DNA of 64,000 bases from JACDCP01 sp050740235 (lineage in GTDB: Bacteria; Pseudomonadota; Gammaproteobacteria; Steroidobacterales; JACDCP01). Below, in pieces: positions 1 to 10,990 of this stretch (position 1 is its first letter; the number at the start of each line of letters is the position of its first letter). The stretch lies in the NCBI GenBank assembly GCA_050740235.1, contig JBOIDB010000094.1:23060-87059 (forward strand). The letters are read 5' to 3'. The notes beneath the pieces were generated by a model, which did no database searches, was not told the DNA's origin, and saw only the letters and a program-made list of their open reading frames with translations. The position numbers and the translations under genes are program-made.

Positions 1-1172
1 TGGCCAGGCGCCTCGAGGCGCTCGGTCGGGAGTCCGATATCCCGCCCAATCACACGTTCTATATGTCGCTGCCGCCGCGGGTGTTCCCCGCGACGGTGGC
101 GGGTCTTGGCGCGGCCGGCCTCAACAGAAACGACGGCGGCTGGACCCGGCTCATTGTCGAAAAGCCCTTCGGCAAGGATCTCGCCAGTGCGCAGGAGCTC
201 AACAAGCTGGTCCATGAGTACTTTCAGGAACCCCAGATCTATCGGATCGACCACTATCTCGGCAAAGAGACGGTGCAGAATCTGCTCGTCTTCCGACTCG
301 CCAATGCCTTCATTGAGTCGGCGTGGAATCGCGACCGCATCGATGCGGTACAGATCACCGTAGGCGAGGATATCGGGGTCGGGAGCCGGGCCCAGTACTA
401 CGATCACTCCGGGGCGCTGCGCGACATGGTGCAGAATCACCTGACCCAGCTCCTGACCCTGGTCGCGATGGAAGCGCCCACCTCGTTCTCGGCCAGGGCA
501 ATCCGCAACGAGAAGATCAAGGTGCTGCACAGCATTCAGCCGCTTAAGCCTGAGAACGTGATCCGCGGCCAGTACACCGCGGGCACGGTAAAAGGCAGAG
601 AAGTGCCCGGCTATCTCGAAGAACAGGGTGTGCCCGCCGACTCCCAGACCGACACCTTCATCGCCATCAGGCTGTTCATCGACTCCTGGCGCTGGCAGGG
701 CGTGCCGTTCTATTTGCGGACCGGCAAGTGCATGCCGCACAAGACCACCCGGATTGCGGTGCGTTTCCGCGAAGCACCGGTCAGTTTCTTTCAGCAGCAC
801 GGCTGCACCCAGGACACCCACGACGTCCTGACCATCACCCTGCAACCCGACGAAGGCTTCTCGTTCTATCTCGACATCAAACGACCGGGGTCGCCGCTCC
901 GGCTCGAGCGAATCCCACTGCGCTTCCATTACGGCGACCATTTCCACGGCGAGATGCCCGACGCCTACCAGACCCTCCTGCTCGACGTGCTCTCCGGCGA
1001 TCAGACCTTGTTCGTCCACTCGGAAGAGGTCGAGGAATCGTGGCGACTGTATGCGCCGCTGATTGAGAACCCGCCGAAGGTACGTCCCTACGCAGCCGGC
1101 AGCTGGGGTCCTCTCGAGGCCGACGCCTTCGCGATTCCGGAGAGCGAGCTATGGCAGCGGCATCGGGTGTGA
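1..1172 (+). CDS. zwf: Glucose-6-phosphate 1-dehydrogenase (5' end cut by window edge)
   Basis: It oxidises glucose-6-phosphate to 6-phosphogluconolactone with NADP, the entry step of the oxidative pentose phosphate and Entner-Doudoroff routes in the cytoplasm. The reading frame is open from base 3 with no start, so about 100 N-terminal residues, including the nucleotide-binding loop, lie outside the window. The family active-site signature RIDHYLGKE is at about bases 243-269. The C-terminal domain is complete, with a TGA stop at 1170-1172. The next gene starts 17 bases downstream, and seven sugar genes follow with overlaps or very short gaps, so this is an early member of one operon. Identity is secure; only the start is unseen. 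Confidence 0.96.
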   Translation, partial: ARRLEALGRESDIPPNHTFYMSLPPRVFPATVAGLGAAGLNRNDGGWTRLIVEKPFGKDLASAQELNKLVHEYFQEPQIYRIDHYLGKETVQNLLVFRLANAFIESAWNRDRIDAVQITVGEDIGVGSRAQYYDHSGALRDMVQNHLTQLLTLVAMEAPTSFSARAIRNEKIKVLHSIQPLKPENVIRGQYTAGTVKGREVPGYLEEQGVPADSQTDTFIAIRLFIDSWRWQGVPFYLRTGKCMPHKTTRIAVRFREAPVSFFQQHGCTQDTHDVLTITLQPDEGFSFYLDIKRPGSPLRLERIPLRFHYGDHFHGEMPDAYQTLLLDVLSGDQTLFVHSEEVEESWRLYAPLIENPPKVRPYAAGSWGPLEADAFAIPESELWQRHRV

Positions 1173-1189
1173 ACGTCAGGCAGGCGAAT

Positions 1190-2838
<1,649 letters not shown>

Positions 2839-2842
<4 letters not shown>

Positions 2843-4023
2843 CGAACCTTTACGACCAGCTCTGCAACATGACGGTCGTGGTGGCAGACACCGGCGACAT
2901 CAACTCGATCGAGCAGTTCAAGCCGCGCGATGCCACCACCAACCCGTCGCTGATCACCGCAGCGGCGCAGATGGATGAATACGCCGACGTGGTCGACAGC
3001 GCGCTCCGGCGTTCGCGCAAGGAGACAGGCAACGACGACAAGAAGGTCGTCGCCCGCGCCGTGGATCGGCTCGCGGTCGAGTTCGGTACCCGGATTCTCG
3101 AGATCGTCGCCGGGCGAATATCCACTGAAGTCGACGCCCGGCTCTCGTACGACACCGAGGCCACCGTGGCCAAGGCCCGCGAGCTCATCGGCTACTACCG
3201 GGAAGCCGGCGTCGATCGCGATCGGGTGCTGATCAAGATCGCCTCCACCTGGGAGGGCATTCGCGCCGCCGAGCAGCTCGAGAAAGAGGACATCCACTGC
3301 AACCTCACCCTGCTCTTCGGCATGCATCAGGCGATCGCCTGCGCCGAGGCCAGGGTCACCCTGGTCTCGCCGTTCGTCGGCCGCATCCTCGACTGGTACA
3401 TGAAAGACACCGGGCGGGACAGCTACCCGGCGCCGGAGGATCCCGGGGTCGTGTCCGTGACCCGCATCTATAACTACTACAAGAAGTACGGCCACAACAC
3501 CGAGGTGATGGGAGCGAGCTTCCGCACCCTGAGCGAGATCCGCGAGCTGGCCGGATGCGACTTGCTGACCATCGCACCCAAGTTCCTCGCCGAGCTGCGC
3601 GAAACCCGGGGCGACCTGCCGCGGAAGCTCGACCCGACAGCGCACAGGTCGATGAAGATCGAGGAGATCAAGGTCGACAAGAAGACCTTCGATGCGATGC
3701 ACGCCGAAGACCGCATGGCCAGCGAAAAGCTCGCCGAGGGTATCAACGGCTTCTCCAAAGCGCTGGTGGCTCTGGAGCACCTGCTGGAGAATCGCCTCGG
3801 CGACCTCGAAGGGCACATCCATCACTATCCGGATGCCACCCGGCATCTTACGGTATTCGACCTCGATGGCGACGGCCGGATCACCCGTGAAGAGTGGGCG
3901 GGCGCGGATGCAGTGTTCGATGCTCTCGATACCGACGGAGACGGCGCGATTACGCCCGGGGAGCTCGCGGCCGGCATCGGCTGCGCCCCCTGCCTGGAAG
4001 AAGAAGGACTCCGCAATGGTTGA
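2839..4023 (+). CDS. tal: Transaldolase with C-terminal EF-hand pair
   Basis: It transfers a dihydroxyacetone unit between sugar phosphates in the non-oxidative pentose phosphate pathway. Residues 1-320 are a TalA/B-type barrel. The Schiff-base lysine lies in VLIKIASTWEG, and NLTLLFGMHQ follows. The protein is 394 residues against about 317 for E. coli TalB. The extra tail carries two calcium-loop motifs, DLDGDGRITREE (about residue 341) and DTDGDGAITPGE (about residue 371), both with acidic residues at the liganding positions and a closing glutamate. Such transaldolase/EF-hand fusions are a known family; calcium dependence here is inference. The start is fixed by the ATGA overlap with pgi. 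The end overlaps gnd by 8 bases. Confidence 0.95.
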
Positions 4024-5434
4024 CAACCAGAAATCCCAGTTCGGCATGATCGGAATGGCGGTGATGGGGCGGAACCTGGCCATGAACATCGCCGATCACG
4101 ACACCCGGGTGACCGTCTTCAGCCGTGAGCCGAAGGCAGTGGAAGCCGCCGTCGCCGAGAGCGGCGGCAAGTTGCATGGCGCCCGCAGCCTGCAAGAACT
4201 GGCCGGCTCGCTCGAGAAGCCGCGCAGGATCATGATGATGATCAAGGCCGGCAAGCCGGTCGACATCGTCATCGAGCAGCTCAAGCCGCTGCTCGATGAG
4301 GGCGACATCGTCATCGACGGCGGCAACTCCTGGTATGAGGACACGCGCCGCCGCGAGAAGGACTGCGCCTCCGTCGGACTCAAGTTCTTCGGCGTCGGGG
4401 TCTCCGGCGGTGAGGATGGCGCCCGCCACGGACCGTCGCTGATGCCCGGCGGCGACAGTGAGGCGTATCAGGAGATCAGGCCGGTGTTCGAAGCCATCGC
4501 CGCCAGAACCGACTCCGGGCCCTGCGTCACCCATGTCGGCCCCGACGGCGCCGGTCATTTCCTCAAGATGGTGCACAACGGCATCGAATATGCCGACATG
4601 CAGTTCATTGCCGAGGCCTATCACGTGCTCAAGGACGTGGTCGGCCTGAGTCCGGAAGCACTCGCCGATGTGTTCGGCGAATGGAACCGGGGCCTGCTCG
4701 AATCGTTTCTCATCGAGATCACCGCCAGGATCTTCAGCGTCAAGGATCCCCGTGGCGGCTTCCTGGTCGATCAGGTGCTCGACAAGGCCGGGCAGAAAGG
4801 GACGGGTCGCTGGACCGCGCTGGTCGCGCTCGAGCACGGGGTGGCGATTCCCAGTATCGCCGCGGCTATCGATGCTCGCGTGCTCTCGTCGCAAAAGGCC
4901 GAGCGCGAACGCGCGAGCAAGGTCCTCAGCGGACCCGGGCCCACGAGGCGGACCGGAAATGTCAGGGAGCTGATCCGGCAGGTCCACGATGCCCTCTACG
5001 CCGCCAAGATTGTCGCGTACGCCCAGGGCATGGACCTCATTGGCACCGTCTCGCGCCAGCTCGAATGGAACATCGACCTGCGCGAGACCGCCCGTATCTG
5101 GAAAGGCGGCTGCATCATCCGCGCCCGCTTCCTCGACACCATCATGCAGGCTTACGAGCGCGACGCCCAGCTGTCCAACTTGCTGCTCGACGGCGATCTG
5201 CGTGACGGCGTCGAGTCGCGTCAGTGCGCCTGGCGCGAGGTCGTGGGACTGGCGCAGAAGAACGGCATTCCGGTCTCGGGCATGGCGACCGGACTGGCGT
5301 ACTTCGACAGCTATCGCAGCGCCAACCTGCCCCAGAATCTCACGCAGGCCCAGCGCGATGCGTTCGGCGCTCATACATACCAGCGCAAAGACGACGCCGA
5401 TGGGCCGTTCATCCACACCAACTGGTTGGATTGA
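4016..5434 (+). CDS. gnd: 6-phosphogluconate dehydrogenase, decarboxylating
   Basis: It oxidatively decarboxylates 6-phosphogluconate to ribulose-5-phosphate with NADP. The N-terminal Rossmann motif GMIGMAVMGRNLAMN starts at about residue 10. The substrate and catalytic region shows GVSGGEDGARHGPSLMPGG and the catalytic lysine in KMVHNGIEYADMQ. The 472-residue length matches the long E. coli-type enzyme. The ATG at 4016 overlaps the transaldolase stop; upstream in-frame ATGs fall inside the transaldolase gene and do not give family sequence. No gene for phosphogluconolactonase is visible in the window. A 32-base gap separates it from the glucokinase. Confidence 0.97.
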   Translation: MVDNQKSQFGMIGMAVMGRNLAMNIADHDTRVTVFSREPKAVEAAVAESGGKLHGARSLQELAGSLEKPRRIMMMIKAGKPVDIVIEQLKPLLDEGDIVIDGGNSWYEDTRRREKDCASVGLKFFGVGVSGGEDGARHGPSLMPGGDSEAYQEIRPVFEAIAARTDSGPCVTHVGPDGAGHFLKMVHNGIEYADMQFIAEAYHVLKDVVGLSPEALADVFGEWNRGLLESFLIEITARIFSVKDPRGGFLVDQVLDKAGQKGTGRWTALVALEHGVAIPSIAAAIDARVLSSQKAERERASKVLSGPGPTRRTGNVRELIRQVHDALYAAKIVAYAQGMDLIGTVSRQLEWNIDLRETARIWKGGCIIRARFLDTIMQAYERDAQLSNLLLDGDLRDGVESRQCAWREVVGLAQKNGIPVSGMATGLAYFDSYRSANLPQNLTQAQRDAFGAHTYQRKDDADGPFIHTNWLD

Positions 5435-5466
5435 TCCGTAACCTGCCGGGGAACGGTTGATCGACG

Positions 5467-6168
5467 ATGCGCACTCTGACCATCGACATTGGCGGCACGG
5501 GCATCAAGCTTCTGCCGATAGACAGCGAAGGAAGGCCGCTGGCCGAGCGCCACCGCGAGCTCACGCCCAAACCGTCTACCCCGGCGGCGGTGATGGGGCT
5601 CATCGAAAGCATGGTGGCCAGGCAGGAGCCGTTCGATCGGGTTTCGGTCGGGTTCCCGGGGGTCGTGATGCACGGGGTGGTGAAGACCGCTCCCAACCTC
5701 GGCACTGAAGAATGGTGCGGGTTCGACCTGCAGAAGGCGATCGCTCGCTGCGCCAGGAGGCCGACCCGGACGCTCAACGACGCCGACCTCCAGGGGTACG
5801 GGGTGATCGAGGGTAAGGGGGTCGAGCTGGTGCTCACCCTGGGCACCGGTCTCGGCACCGGCCTCTACGTCGACGGTCACCTGGTGCCGAACCTCGAACT
5901 CGCCCACCATCCTCTTCGTAACGGAAAGACGTACGAGGATCTGGTGAGCGATGCCGAGCTGGAGCGCATCGGCGAGGAAGCGTGGTGCGAGCGGGTCGAT
6001 GCGATCATCGAGGCCCTGCGACCGATCTTCAACTACGACATTCTCCATATCGGCGGCGGCAACGCGGGCAAGCTCAGGGAATCGCTGCCGGAGAACGTGC
6101 ACCGGTTCGAGAGCGTCGCGGGCCTTGCCGGCGGAATTCGCCTGTGGCAGGACGAGAACACGAAGTAG
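5467..6168 (+). CDS. ppgK: ROK-family polyphosphate-type glucokinase
   Basis: It probably phosphorylates glucose to glucose-6-phosphate, with polyphosphate and/or ATP as donor. The 233-residue protein opens with the phosphate-binding TIDIGGTGIKLL. It has the sugar-binding and catalytic segment LNDADLQGYG and the second phosphate loop LTLGTGLGTGLYVDG. The cysteine-rich zinc motif of larger ROK repressors and kinases is absent, and so is a helix-turn-helix, so it is an enzyme, not a regulator. The short length and EW/DL pattern resemble PpgK. The operon supplies glucose (two glucosidases downstream) and consumes glucose-6-phosphate (zwf, pgi upstream), which fits. Use of polyphosphate is family inference. 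Confidence 0.85.
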   Translation: MRTLTIDIGGTGIKLLPIDSEGRPLAERHRELTPKPSTPAAVMGLIESMVARQEPFDRVSVGFPGVVMHGVVKTAPNLGTEEWCGFDLQKAIARCARRPTRTLNDADLQGYGVIEGKGVELVLTLGTGLGTGLYVDGHLVPNLELAHHPLRNGKTYEDLVSDAELERIGEEAWCERVDAIIEALRPIFNYDILHIGGGNAGKLRESLPENVHRFESVAGLAGGIRLWQDENTK

Positions 6169-8267
6169 ACATTGACGATTCCCGGGAGTGGCTCGAGGCG
6201 GACCAGCTCGGCGGGTTCGCGATGGGAACCGCGTCGGGGATCCGCAGCCGCCGCTATCACGCGCTCCTCACCACCGCGACCGTGCCGCCGACCGGGAGGG
6301 TCACGTTGATCGCGGGTGCCGAGGTGTGGCTCGAGGCTCTCGAAGGCGAAGCCGCCAACGAGAAGGTCGCGCTCTCGAGCCAACGCTACGCGCCCGGCGT
6401 CGTTCACCCCGCAGGCTATCGGCACATCGTCGGGTTCACCGCCGAGCCATGGCCGCGGTGGACCTTTCGCGTCGACCGCGAAACGACGGTCGAGCACGAG
6501 ATTTTCTGCCACCGGCCCTCGGGAGAGGTCGTGCTCCGCTGGTGGCTGCGCGGACCGCGGGGGGGCGAGCTCGCGGTGCGATTGCTCCTGGCGGCGCGTG
6601 ACTATCATTGCCTCGGCGGCGAGAACCCCGGCTTCTGCTTCGACGCCCAGATTACCGGCGGCCGCACCGGGGGCAACGTAGCCTGGCAGCCGTATCCGGA
6701 TCGGCCGGCAATCACCGCCCTGACCAATGGGCGCTATCAGCACGACCCGATCTGGTATCGACAGTTTCTCTACGTGGAGGAGCGGGCTCGCGGCCTCGAC
6801 CATCTCGAAGATCTCGGGTCTCCGGGCATCTTTCGCTTCCGGCTCGAACCGGCGACCGATATCGATGCGCCCACGGGACGCGCCGTCGGCACGACGGGCC
6901 GGGAATCGGAGCGGCGTGTGTCGGCATCCATGAGCACCCAAAGCGCAGGCCGAACGCGGCCAGCGGTGCGATCGGGGCGGCATGCGATCGTGGTGCTTCG
7001 CGCGGGCCGGGCTCCATGGGGCGACGCCGGCGCCATCGCCGCGGATCACCAGGCCGTCGAGGTCGCGCGCCGCGGGGATCCAATCGAGCGCGCGGTAGAC
7101 GCGTATCTGGTTCACCGCGGCAGTGCCCTCACCGTGATCGCCGGCTACCCGTGGTTCACCGACTGGGGACGCGACACGTTCATCGCCCTGCGCGGCATGT
7201 GCCTGGCGCCGGGCCGCCCCGCTCACCGGCTCGGTCAGGCGCGCGCGGTTCTCACCGCCTGGGCCGGCGAGGTTACCGGCGGCATGATCCCCAATCGCTT
7301 CACTGACGGCGAGGCGCCGGAGCTCAACGCAGTGGATGCTTCCCTGTGGTTCGTGATCGCCGCCGGCGAGCTGCTCGAGCGCGCCAGGGTGAGCGATGCC
7401 GAGCGCCGTGGAATCGCAGCCGCGGTCGGGTCGATCCTTGCCGCATATCTCGCCGGTACCCGCTATCGCATCGGCTGCGCCGAAGACGGCCTGATCGCCG
7501 CCGGTGAGCCCGGTGTGCAGCTCACCTGGATGGACGCCAAAGTCGACGGACGGGTGATCACCCCGCGCATCGGCAAGCCGGTGGAGATTCAGGCCCTGTG
7601 GGTGAATGCGCTGGCGGTCGGTGAGCGCCTCGGCGACGACGTGGCCGCGGCCCGCTTTGCCGGGCTGCGCCGACGGGCGACCGAGAGCTTCCTCGCCCGT
7701 TTCCCGGCGTCGTCCCATCAAGGGCTCCACGACGTCGTAGACGCCGACCATGTTCCGGGAAACGATGACGCCTCGTTCCGGCCCAACCAGATCTTCGCCG
7801 TAGGCGGCCTGCCGCTGGCGCTCCTCAAAGGACCCGCGGCGCGGGCGGTGGTCGACGAGGTCGAGCGGCGCCTGTGGACGCCGCGGGGCCTGCGCACCCT
7901 GGACCCTGATGATCCCGCCTACCGCTCGCACTATCAGAACGATTCGAACGACCCGAGTAGCTACGTCAGCGCACGCTATCGCGACGAGTCGTATCATCAG
8001 GGTACGGTTTGGCCATGGCTCGCGGGCCCCTTCGTCGAAGCCTGGCTGCGGGTCCGCGGTAACGGGCCGGAAGCAAAAGCCGAAGCGCGCCGCCGCTTCG
8101 TCGAGCCGATGGCCGCCGAGCTCGCCGCGTCCGGGCTCGGCCATATTTCCGAGATTGCCGACGGCGATCCGCCCCATGCGCCGCACGGCGCCCCTTTTCA
8201 AGCCTGGTCCCTTGGCGAGTACCTGCGCGCCTGGGCCCTGGTGGCCGACCAGGAAAATCTGCGATGA
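6144..8267 (+). CDS. Amylo-alpha-1,6-glucosidase / glycogen debranching enzyme
   Basis: It is predicted to hydrolyse alpha-1,6 branch stubs of glycogen-type glucans. The N-terminal domain starts with the family motif SREWLEADQLGGFAMGT. The C-terminal (alpha/alpha)6 catalytic domain carries GYPWFTDWGRDTFIAL, GGMIPNRF and QLTWMDAKVDGRVITPR. The start is uncertain: the conserved EWLE motif lies upstream of the first good ATG (6222), so I use GTG at 6144, which has a GGCGGA ribosome site and overlaps ppgK by 25 bases; an ATT at 6171 is possible. A roughly 60-residue arginine- and serine-rich linker (about bases 6870-7060) between the domains looks unstructured. The stop overlaps the next gene as ATGA. 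Confidence 0.88.
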   Translation: MAGREHEVDIDDSREWLEADQLGGFAMGTASGIRSRRYHALLTTATVPPTGRVTLIAGAEVWLEALEGEAANEKVALSSQRYAPGVVHPAGYRHIVGFTAEPWPRWTFRVDRETTVEHEIFCHRPSGEVVLRWWLRGPRGGELAVRLLLAARDYHCLGGENPGFCFDAQITGGRTGGNVAWQPYPDRPAITALTNGRYQHDPIWYRQFLYVEERARGLDHLEDLGSPGIFRFRLEPATDIDAPTGRAVGTTGRESERRVSASMSTQSAGRTRPAVRSGRHAIVVLRAGRAPWGDAGAIAADHQAVEVARRGDPIERAVDAYLVHRGSALTVIAGYPWFTDWGRDTFIALRGMCLAPGRPAHRLGQARAVLTAWAGEVTGGMIPNRFTDGEAPELNAVDASLWFVIAAGELLERARVSDAERRGIAAAVGSILAAYLAGTRYRIGCAEDGLIAAGEPGVQLTWMDAKVDGRVITPRIGKPVEIQALWVNALAVGERLGDDVAAARFAGLRRRATESFLARFPASSHQGLHDVVDADHVPGNDDASFRPNQIFAVGGLPLALLKGPAARAVVDEVERRLWTPRGLRTLDPDDPAYRSHYQNDSNDPSSYVSARYRDESYHQGTVWPWLAGPFVEAWLRVRGNGPEAKAEARRRFVEPMAAELAASGLGHISEIADGDPPHAPHGAPFQAWSLGEYLRAWALVADQENLR

Positions 8268-10900
8268 GCAAAAAGCTCGATCCCGAGCGCAGGCGGCTCG
8301 AGCGGGCGGGTCTCGAGTGGAAGAAGTGGGGGCCTTATCTGAGCGAGCGCCAGTGGGGCACGGTGCGCGAGGACTACAGCGCCCATGGCACTGCCTGGGA
8401 GTACCTGCCCCACGATCACGCCCGCAGCCGCGCCTATCGCTGGGGCGAAGACGGCATTGGCGGCTACAGCGACAACAAGTCTCGCCTGTGCCTGGCGCTG
8501 GCGCTGTGGAACGGCCGCGATCCGATTCTCAAGGAGCGCTTCTTCGGCCTCACCAATACCGAAGCCAGCCACGGCGAAGACGTCAAGGAGCTCTATTACT
8601 ACCTCGACGCCACCCCGACTCACTCGTACCTGAAGATGCTCTACAAGTATCCCCAGGCCGAGTTCCCCTATGCCTGGCTGGCGGAAGAAAACCGGCGGCG
8701 CGGCAGGAATCAGCGCGAGTTCGACTTGCTCGACACCGGCATCTTCGACGACGACCGCTACTTCGACGTGTTGATCGAGTACGCCCGCGCGGGCGTCGAT
8801 GACCTGCTGATGCAAATCACCGCTCACAATCGCGGGCCCGATCCGGCGGAGCTCCATCTGTTGCCTCATCTGTGGTTCCGAAACACCTGGGCCTGGGGAC
8901 GCCGGCCGCAGGTGCCGAAGATCGAGCTCACCGCCCCGGGGCTGCTCATCGCCCGCCATTACCAGTTGGGAGATCTCCAGTTCGAGCTCGACGGCGATCC
9001 GGGCATCTACCTCTGCGACAACGAAACCAACAACGAACGACTGTTCAAGGTCGGCGGTCCGCCCTACCCCAAGGATGCTTTCCATCGCCGGGTGGTCGGG
9101 GGCGATTTCGAGGCGGTCAACCCGGCCCGGGTCGGCACCAAGTCGGCTGCGCACTACCGCGCCGAAGTCGCTCCCGGTCAGGCCATGATAATGCGGGCAC
9201 GCCTGCGCCCAGTAGGCTCCGGCCGCGGCTTCACCGACTTCGACGAGCTGTTCGCACGTCGCAGGAGGGAGGCCGATCAATTTTACGCAGTGCTGCAGGA
9301 GCGGATCGCTGATCCGGACCAGCGCCTGGTTCAGCGCCAGGCGCTCGCCGGCATGATCTGGACGAAGCAGTTCTACTACTACGACGTCAATCAATGGCTC
9401 GAGGGCGACCCGGCCCAGCCGCCGCCGCCGGGGGAGCGCAAGGACGGCCGCAACGCGGACTGGGAGCACCTCAACAATGCCAACATCATCTCGATGCCCG
9501 ACAAGTGGGAGTACCCCTGGTACGCCGCCTGGGACACAGCGTTCCACTGCCTGCCGCTGGCGCTGATCGACGTCGACTTCGCCAAGCACCAGCTCGATCT
9601 GCTGACCCGCGAATGGTACATGCACCCGAACGGTCAGCTTCCGGCCTACGAATGGGCTTTAGGCGACGTCAATCCGCCGGTGCATGCCTGGGCGACCTGG
9701 CGCGTGTATCAGATCGATCGCAAGATTCACGGCGGAAAGCCTGATCTCAAGTTCCTGGAGCGGGTCTTCCACAAGCTGCTCCTCAATTTCACCTGGTGGG
9801 TGAACCGGAAAGATCGCGACGGCAACAACGTGTTCCAGGGCGGCTTTCTCGGTCTCGACAACATCGGCGTGTTCGATCGCAACACGGCGCTGCCCACCGG
9901 CGGCCACATCAACCAGGCCGACGGCACGGCTTGGATGGCGATGTACTGCCTTAACCTGCTGCGCATCGCCCTCGAGCTCGCCCAGTACAACGATGTCTAT
10001 GAGGACATCGCCACCAAGTTCTTCGAGCACTTCCTCCATATCGCCGAGGCGATCGGTCACCTCGGCGGCAGCGGCCTGTGGGACGACAAGGACAAGTTCT
10101 ATTACGACTGGCTCGACCTGACCGACACCGCGAACGGCGGCGGCAAGATCCCGCTGCGGGTGCGGAGCATGGTCGGTCTGATCCCGCTGTACGCGGTGGA
10201 AGTGATCGAGCCCGAGCTGCTCGACCGTCTGCCCGCTTTCAAGCGCCGCCTCGAGTGGTTTCTGAAGTACCGCCCGGATCTGGCGAACCTGATCTCCCAC
10301 TGGGAAGTCGAAGGCAAAGGCCACCGCCGCCTTCTGTCGCTGGTTCGCGGACACCGGATGAAACGCCTGCTCCTCCGCATGCTCGACGAGAGCGAATTTC
10401 TCTCCGACTACGGCATCCGAGCCCTCTCCAAGGTGCACGAGGAGCAGCCGTTCCGCTTTCACTGCGAGGGCCGGGAGCATGTGGTGCGCTACACCCCCGG
10501 TGAGTCCGATACTCACCTGTTCGGCGGCAACTCCAACTGGCGAGGGCCCATCTGGTTCCCGGTCAACTTCCTGCTGATCGAGTCCTTGCAGCGATTCCAT
10601 CACTACTACGGCGACGATTTCCTGGTGGAATACCCCACAGGCTCGGGCAAAAAGCTCACGCTCGTCGCCATCGCCGAGGAGATCTCAAAGCGGCTCATCC
10701 GCCTGTTCACCCGCGATGCCGAGGGAAACAGGCCGGCGATGCAGCAACACCTCAAGTTCCGCGATCCCCACTTCCGCGACCACATCCTGTTCTTCGAATA
10801 CTTCCACGGCGACAACGGCCGCGGGGTCGGCGCGTCTCACCAGACGGGCTGGACCGGGCTGGTCGCCAAGCTCATCCAGCCGCGCGGCAAGCTGCATTGA
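8264..10900 (+). CDS. GH63/MGH1-like glucosidase
   Basis: This 878-residue protein is a bacterial glucosidase of the GH63-like type, related to the mannosyl-oligosaccharide glucosidase fold. It starts with YLSERQWGTVREDYSAHG and ends with the conserved NWRGPIWFPVN, ILFFEYFHGDNGRG and GASHQTGWTGLVA segments of the (alpha/alpha)6 barrel. There is no signal peptide, so it should act in the cytoplasm. The exact substrate is not readable; trehalose-, mannosylglycerate- or alpha-glucan-type substrates are possible for relatives. Its ATGA overlap with the debranching enzyme and its place after glucokinase suggest release of free glucose for the same pathway. It is the last gene of the operon. Confidence 0.88.
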   Translation: MSKKLDPERRRLERAGLEWKKWGPYLSERQWGTVREDYSAHGTAWEYLPHDHARSRAYRWGEDGIGGYSDNKSRLCLALALWNGRDPILKERFFGLTNTEASHGEDVKELYYYLDATPTHSYLKMLYKYPQAEFPYAWLAEENRRRGRNQREFDLLDTGIFDDDRYFDVLIEYARAGVDDLLMQITAHNRGPDPAELHLLPHLWFRNTWAWGRRPQVPKIELTAPGLLIARHYQLGDLQFELDGDPGIYLCDNETNNERLFKVGGPPYPKDAFHRRVVGGDFEAVNPARVGTKSAAHYRAEVAPGQAMIMRARLRPVGSGRGFTDFDELFARRRREADQFYAVLQERIADPDQRLVQRQALAGMIWTKQFYYYDVNQWLEGDPAQPPPPGERKDGRNADWEHLNNANIISMPDKWEYPWYAAWDTAFHCLPLALIDVDFAKHQLDLLTREWYMHPNGQLPAYEWALGDVNPPVHAWATWRVYQIDRKIHGGKPDLKFLERVFHKLLLNFTWWVNRKDRDGNNVFQGGFLGLDNIGVFDRNTALPTGGHINQADGTAWMAMYCLNLLRIALELAQYNDVYEDIATKFFEHFLHIAEAIGHLGGSGLWDDKDKFYYDWLDLTDTANGGGKIPLRVRSMVGLIPLYAVEVIEPELLDRLPAFKRRLEWFLKYRPDLANLISHWEVEGKGHRRLLSLVRGHRMKRLLLRMLDESEFLSDYGIRALSKVHEEQPFRFHCEGREHVVRYTPGESDTHLFGGNSNWRGPIWFPVNFLLIESLQRFHHYYGDDFLVEYPTGSGKKLTLVAIAEEISKRLIRLFTRDAEGNRPAMQQHLKFRDPHFRDHILFFEYFHGDNGRGVGASHQTGWTGLVAKLIQPRGKLH

Positions 10901-10923
10901 GGACAGTCAGCCCGCGATGCACA

Positions 10924-10938
10924 GTCGGACACTCCGAC
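10924..10938 (+). terminator. Small hairpin after the sugar operon
   Basis: GTCGGA and TCCGAC form a perfect 6-base inverted repeat around a CAC loop, 24 bases after the glucosidase stop and 53 bases before the amidohydrolase start. No T-run follows, so it is at best a weak or factor-assisted stop. Confidence 0.3.
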
Positions 10939-10990
10939 GATAAGATCTTCCTATCCTTTCGACCTGTGGAATCTGACCAACGGAACTGAA

